The notes under the pieces were generated by a model. The model did not search any database, was not told the origin of the DNA, and was given only the letters and a program-made list of their open reading frames with translations. Both the position numbers and the translations under genes were made by a program. 8,516 bases of DNA from Spirochaetales bacterium. Its GTDB lineage: Bacteria; Spirochaetota; Spirochaetia; DTKZ01. The DNA lies in the NCBI GenBank assembly GCA_031274005.1, contig JAISQU010000330.1:1-8516 (forward strand). The letters are read 5' to 3'. Below, in pieces: positions 5,751 through 8,516 of the stretch; the first letter of the stretch is position 1, and each line of letters begins with the position of its first letter.

Positions 5751-5901
5751 GCATAGGCGAACCGCATGTCGGCGCCGGAAATTGCGGTGAAAGGCGCCAG
5801 TACCCTACAGGTGATGCAACAAATTGCCTGAAAGCAGCGCCCGCGCCGGGCGCGGGCTGTTCCGGTTATACCCCTTCCGCACATTTCCGTGATAGCGCGC
5901 C
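5751..5901. repeat. tandem repeat unit 3 (151 bp, variant hairpin)
   Basis: The third copy matches units 1 and 2 in both halves, but the central hairpin is replaced: CCCGCGC (5840-5846), loop CGG, GCGCGGG (5850-5856). The structure is kept with a different stem. The array ends at GATAGCGCGCC (to 5901); the next unit's start is absent and unique sequence leading to ttcA begins. Confidence 0.88.
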
Positions 5902-5915
5902 GCAGGAATACTCCC

Positions 5916-5945
5916 CTGTACTAAAAAAGCGCCCGGCGCTATATT
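5916..5945 (+). promoter_or_regulatory. candidate ttcA-like gene promoter with palindromic spacer
   Basis: TATATT (5940-5945) ends six bases before the ATG at 5952; a weak -35 (CTGTAC, 5916-5921) lies 18 bases upstream. The spacer holds AGCGCC-C-GGCGCT (5928-5940), a hyphenated palindrome of 6-bp arms suited to a dimeric regulator. Read on the minus strand the same DNA is a GC-rich stem followed by six T residues and could end antisense transcription. The promoter call depends mainly on the -10. Confidence 0.38.
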
Positions 5946-5951
5946 CTCCCC

Positions 5952-6707
5952 ATGGCAAACCGTTTTCTGCGCAGGGCCGGCGCGAGCGACATTGTGCGGA
6001 AGCTCACCCTGAAAGCCATATATGAGCGCGGCCTTATTGAAGATGGGGACCGCGTGCTTATCGCGGCCTCCGGGGGCAAGGACTCAACCGTTATGGCCTG
6101 GGCGCTCTCGGCCCTCAGGCCGGCGCTCAGGAAAAATTATGAACTCGCGGCAATCCACATCTCCAGCGATTTTTGCGCCTGCTGCAAAAAGGCGGCTCTC
6201 GCCGGGCGGCTTGCCGAATGGGGCGTCCGCCTTACAGACCTCTTCGTCCCCGTCATCGGCCGCCTCAAGGAGGGCCAAAAGATGAACTGTTACTGGTGCT
6301 CCACCCAAAGGCGCACAGAGCTTTTAAACTACGCGGTGGAAAACAAATTCAATAAAATCGCCCTGGGCCATCATCTGGATGATATTATCGAAACCTTTTT
6401 CATGAATATGAGCGCCAAAGGCGAACTGCAAACAATGCCCATGCTCCTCGCCTACAAAAAATACCCCGTCAGCCTTATCCGGCCTCTGGGTTATCTTGAA
6501 GAACGCCAAATCATTGCCTGCGCGCAGGAAAAAAACATCCTCAAAGCGGCCTGTACCTGCCCCTACGGCATGAACTCAAAACGCCGCGAGATACGCAAAC
6601 GCATAGGCGATTTCACCTCCGGCTCCGGCGCCGTAAAACGGCGCATGCTCAAAGCCCTGTTGACCCTCGGCGGTTCAAAGGCCGCATGCCGTGAGCCCGA
6701 ACTTTGA
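5952..6707 (+). CDS. ttcA: TtcA-family PP-loop protein, tRNA 2-thiocytidine synthesis
   Basis: A 251-residue PP-loop ATPase of the TtcA/TilS superfamily. TtcA thiolates cytidine 32 of certain tRNAs, using ATP to activate C32 and an oxygen-sensitive [4Fe-4S] cluster for sulfur transfer. The PP-loop SGGKDS is at 40-45. Cluster cysteines C113 and C116 lie in NCYWC and the third is C201 or C203 in CTCPYG. GHHLDD (139-144) and TMPML (161-165) are family blocks. Extra cysteines at 75, 77 and 78 are unusual and might relay sulfur. It is shorter than the ~311-residue E. coli enzyme, mainly at the ends. The ATG at 5952 has no Shine-Dalgarno sequence and sits six bases after a TATATT box, so the mRNA may be leaderless. 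It stands alone, divergent from the pentapeptide operon across the tandem repeats. Another TtcA-like tRNA thiolase is the main alternative. Confidence 0.85.
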   Translation: MANRFLRRAGASDIVRKLTLKAIYERGLIEDGDRVLIAASGGKDSTVMAWALSALRPALRKNYELAAIHISSDFCACCKKAALAGRLAEWGVRLTDLFVPVIGRLKEGQKMNCYWCSTQRRTELLNYAVENKFNKIALGHHLDDIIETFFMNMSAKGELQTMPMLLAYKKYPVSLIRPLGYLEERQIIACAQEKNILKAACTCPYGMNSKRREIRKRIGDFTSGSGAVKRRMLKALLTLGGSKAACREPEL

Positions 6708-6721
6708 ATCGCGGAACCGCG

Positions 6722-6743
6722 CGGCGGGGCGCTAAAACCGCCG
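6722..6743 (+). terminator. weak terminator-like hairpin after the ttcA-like gene
   Basis: CGGCGG (6722-6727) pairs with CCGCCG (6738-6743) around a 10-base loop, 15 bases after the stop. The region beyond is T-rich (TCATTGTTATTGTATTT) but lacks a clean T-run. A smaller palindrome CGCGGAACCGCG (6710-6721) abuts it. Termination is plausible, not certain. Confidence 0.35.
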
Positions 6744-6757
6744 GGAGAATGTCATTG

Positions 6758-6946
6758 TTATTGTATTTGCAAGGATGGCGCCGGAATCGCTTTCTCTCCG
6801 GGAAAAATTTGTGTAATTGCCGCTTCCGATAAATATTCTTCCGACTGGTTTCCTGTAAATTTGACGCTCGTGAAATTTCCGTAAAGATTTAAGACCGAGT
6901 CCTCGTCAAAAGAAGCTGCATCCGACTTTTTGAACGCGGGCGGGCG
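6758..6946 (-). pseudogene. startless coding-like remnant (C-terminal fragment)
   Basis: The minus strand is open for 62 codons, from just after a TAA at 6949-6947 to a TAA at 6760-6758, with no ATG, GTG or usable early TTG. The translation looks protein-like rather than like GC-rich antisense noise: it includes DEDSVLNLYGNFTSVKF, TGNQSEEYLSEAAITQ and IFPGEKAIPAPSLQ. The stretch is less GC-rich than its surroundings. I infer the tail of a gene whose front was lost, perhaps where the adjacent inverted-repeat element lies. I recognise no family, and it may instead be an unremarkable open frame. Confidence 0.3.
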
Positions 6947-6960
6947 TTACAGTGCCGCGG

Positions 6961-7046
6961 CCCCTGGGCTGCGCAAGGGATAGAAGCGGAAATCCTTTTG
7001 GTCCGCCAAAAGATTGGAGCGGATAGCCCGGCCCCGCGCAGCGGGG
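6961..7046. repeat. 86-bp inverted-repeat-bounded element, probably a dispersed repeat
   Basis: CCCC-TGG-GCTGCGC (6961-6974) pairs with GCGCAGC-GGGG (7036-7046), leaving TGG bulged. The centre has a perfect hairpin CTTTTGG (6995-7001), loop TCCG, CCAAAAG (7006-7012), extended by AAT/ATT across one bulged base. Two similar segments flank it with the shared core AGCGGA (6985-6990 and 7018-7023). A second small hairpin, CCCCGC-GCA-GCGGGG, lies at 7032-7046. From memory, sequences like GGATAGAAGCGGAAATCC recur between genes in several bacterial genomes; I could not verify that here. No coding content is evident. Confidence 0.55.
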
Positions 7047-7100
7047 ATGCGCCCAAATTCCCGGACTGCTCCCTTCCCCTTTCTGCCGAACTCTGCTACC

Positions 7101-8516
7101 ATGAGTCCGCTGATGTCCATACACGCATATGAAGTTGATCCTGCCGACATAGCGTTCGGCATTACCGATAGCGAAATCGCCGCTTTTGACGCGGAAAAAC
7201 CCGAAGACGGCGGGGGGGAGTCTCCGGCGTCCATCATAGGCCAGGAACGCGCTGTGCGCGCCATTGGTTTGGGGATGGGTATACGCGCGAAGGGTTACAA
7301 TATCTATGTTACGGGCCTTCCGGGAACGGGAAAACGCACGGCCATTACGAAAATTCTGGATGTCCGTGCGGCCCAGGCCCGCGCTCTCTGCGATCTTGCC
7401 TACGTCAACAACTTCCGGCAGCCGGATTCGCCCCTGATTTTGCGCTTTGAGGCGGGCAGGGGCGGCGTCTTTAAGCAGGCCCTTGAGCGGCTTGTGGATA
7501 ATCTGAAAAAAGCCTTGTCCCGGCGAAAAACCCCGGCCGCGGCGGCGCCCGCGATACAGGCCGAAGTGAAGGCCCTGCGCGGGGAGTTCTCCGGCCCCAA
7601 GGTGAGCGGCTATCTTGCGGCCCTTGAAGAAGACCTCGCGCAGAACTTCCACCTTTTTACAGAGAGTTTTTCCGACGACCCTTCGGTGGAGCCGCCCGCT
7701 TACCGTTACGGGGTAAACCTTATCGTGGATAACCGCGCGGGGAAGCCTCCCGTTATTTTTGAGACCTTTCCCGACCACGCCGCGATTTTCGGCAATCAGG
7801 AACCGGCCGGCGAAGGCCGCTCGCACTTTATGCTGCTTCGCGCGGGGTCCCTTATCCGGGCTTCCGGCGGTTTTCTCATTCTGCGGGCCGAAGATCTGCT
7901 CAACGAGGAGGACGCCTGGAACAGCCTGAAAAGGGCGCTGGAAGACGGCAGGACGGAAATACGCAACCCGCCCAATCCTTTTTATTCTGTCCCCTCGCCC
8001 CTGAAGCCCGAGGCGGTGGAAATCGACACAAAAATTATTCTTTTGGGTAACGAAAATACCTATGATTATCTTTATAATGCCGATGATGATTTCCCCAAAC
8101 TCTTCAAGGTGCACGCGGAGTTCGATTCCGTTATGGACAGGGACAAACGCGGCGTGCGGGAGTACATCAATTTTATCCGCAGGCTGACGGCCGAAGAAGC
8201 GCTGCCTGATTTTGATTATTCCGGCCTGGCCGCGGTTCTTGAGTACGGCGTCCGCGTGGGAGAGTTCCGCTCCAAACTTACGACGAGGTTTTCCCTCATA
8301 GCCGGCCTTATTCGGGAGGCGGGCTACTGGGCGTCCCTGGCAGGCGGAAAAACCGTGAACAGGGCCATGGTAGCGCGGGCCCTCGATGAAAGGCGCTTCC
8401 TCCACAACCTGCCCGAGGCAAAGATAGACGAGCAGATCCTTTCCGGGGAACTTCTCCTGTCGCTCAGGGGAAAGGCCGTCGGCCGCATCAACGGCCTGGG
8501 GATTATAGACCGGGGC
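7101..8516 (+). CDS. Lon-like ATP-dependent protease, LonB/YcbZ type (partial, 3' end outside window)
   Basis: The frame is open from ATG 7101 to the window edge, giving 472 residues without a stop. It matches the AAA_32/LonB family of which E. coli YcbZ is a member: a cytosolic ATPase fused to a C-terminal Lon-type Ser-Lys protease. IIGQERAVRAIGLGMGIRAK (45-64) leads into GYNIYV and the Walker A loop GLPGTGKRT (72-80). YVNNFRQPDSP (101-111) follows, then a helical insertion of about 120-200. SGGFLILRAEDLL (255-267) is the Walker-B-like block and KIILLGNENTYDYL (311-324) the sensor region. The last residues, VGRINGLGIIDRG, match the start of the protease domain, so the catalytic Ser and Lys lie beyond the edge. 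Another ATG at 7113 is an alternative start; neither has a Shine-Dalgarno sequence. A long minus-strand frame over this gene is only its shadow. Confidence 0.93.
   Translation, partial: MSPLMSIHAYEVDPADIAFGITDSEIAAFDAEKPEDGGGESPASIIGQERAVRAIGLGMGIRAKGYNIYVTGLPGTGKRTAITKILDVRAAQARALCDLAYVNNFRQPDSPLILRFEAGRGGVFKQALERLVDNLKKALSRRKTPAAAAPAIQAEVKALRGEFSGPKVSGYLAALEEDLAQNFHLFTESFSDDPSVEPPAYRYGVNLIVDNRAGKPPVIFETFPDHAAIFGNQEPAGEGRSHFMLLRAGSLIRASGGFLILRAEDLLNEEDAWNSLKRALEDGRTEIRNPPNPFYSVPSPLKPEAVEIDTKIILLGNENTYDYLYNADDDFPKLFKVHAEFDSVMDRDKRGVREYINFIRRLTAEEALPDFDYSGLAAVLEYGVRVGEFRSKLTTRFSLIAGLIREAGYWASLAGGKTVNRAMVARALDERRFLHNLPEAKIDEQILSGELLLSLRGKAVGRINGLGIIDRG

Noticed and set aside
5244..5884. Minus-strand frames through the tandem repeats (120 and 75 codons)
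   Set aside because: They share sequence only because the DNA repeats. One runs into the pentapeptide gene in another frame, and neither shows domain features.
5455..5901. CRISPR array
   Set aside because: The period is 148 bp with no distinct short repeat and variable spacer pattern, and no cas genes are present.
5455..5901. Integron cassette attC sites
   Set aside because: I could not find paired core sites of the GTTRRRY/RYYYAAC type at unit ends, and there are no cassette ORFs or integrase.
7051..7061. GCCCAAATTCC repeated at positions 1-11 and 7051-7061
   Set aside because: An 11-base match is expected by chance several times in a window this size, and nothing else is shared around it.
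6906..8405. 499-codon open frame on the minus strand
   Set aside because: It runs antisense to the Lon-like protease, which has clear Walker A and family blocks. The reverse frame has low-complexity Arg/Gly-rich composition typical of GC-rich shadows.

Overview
The window holds nine gene calls (one cut off by the right edge) in a GC-rich, tightly packed bacterial chromosome segment. I see no phage, plasmid, transposase, tRNA or rRNA genes. The combination of a PHP-type histidinol phosphatase, a TrpR-type repressor, YggS, RluD, a TtcA-like protein and a LonB/YcbZ-type protease fits a Gram-negative-type bacterium. The protein style and the structured intergenic repeats suggest a spirochaete, perhaps a gut Treponema relative. 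That placement is an impression from memory, not something the sequence proves.

Layout. On the minus strand (2070 to 79) run an alpha/beta hydrolase, a TrpR-family repressor and a PHP phosphatase. The repressor keeps both tryptophan-contacting arginines, and a near-consensus Trp-operator half-site overlaps its candidate -10 box. Divergent from the hydrolase, on the plus strand (2192 to 4260), lie yggS (PLP homeostasis), a small signal-peptide/membrane protein of unknown function, and an RluD-type pseudouridine synthase; the first two genes overlap and the third follows 15 bases later. Convergent with that cluster, and overlapping its last gene by 23 bp, is a minus-strand pair: a pentapeptide-repeat protein with an N-terminal Cys/His knuckle, followed by a metallo-beta-lactamase-fold protein that has lost most of its metal ligands. 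They overlap by four bases (ATGA).

Between the pentapeptide gene and a plus-strand ttcA-like gene lies a 557-bp non-coding region filled by three tandem copies of a ~148-bp repeat, preceded by a perfect 17-bp inverted repeat. The repeats contain hairpins, one of which is kept in the third copy with a different stem sequence. After ttcA comes a 393-bp gap with a weak terminator-like hairpin, a startless coding-like remnant on the minus strand and an 86-bp inverted-repeat-bounded element. A Lon-like ATP-dependent protease gene then begins and runs off the right edge.

Most genes are housekeeping: PLP supply, rRNA pseudouridylation, tRNA thiolation, proteolysis and amino-acid regulation. The parts most worth a second look are the structured repeats, the degenerate hydrolase paired with a pentapeptide protein, and the trpR control region. 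Three genes (hisJ-like, trpR, ttcA-like) lack a Shine-Dalgarno sequence and have a candidate -10 box exactly six bases before the ATG, as expected of leaderless transcripts.
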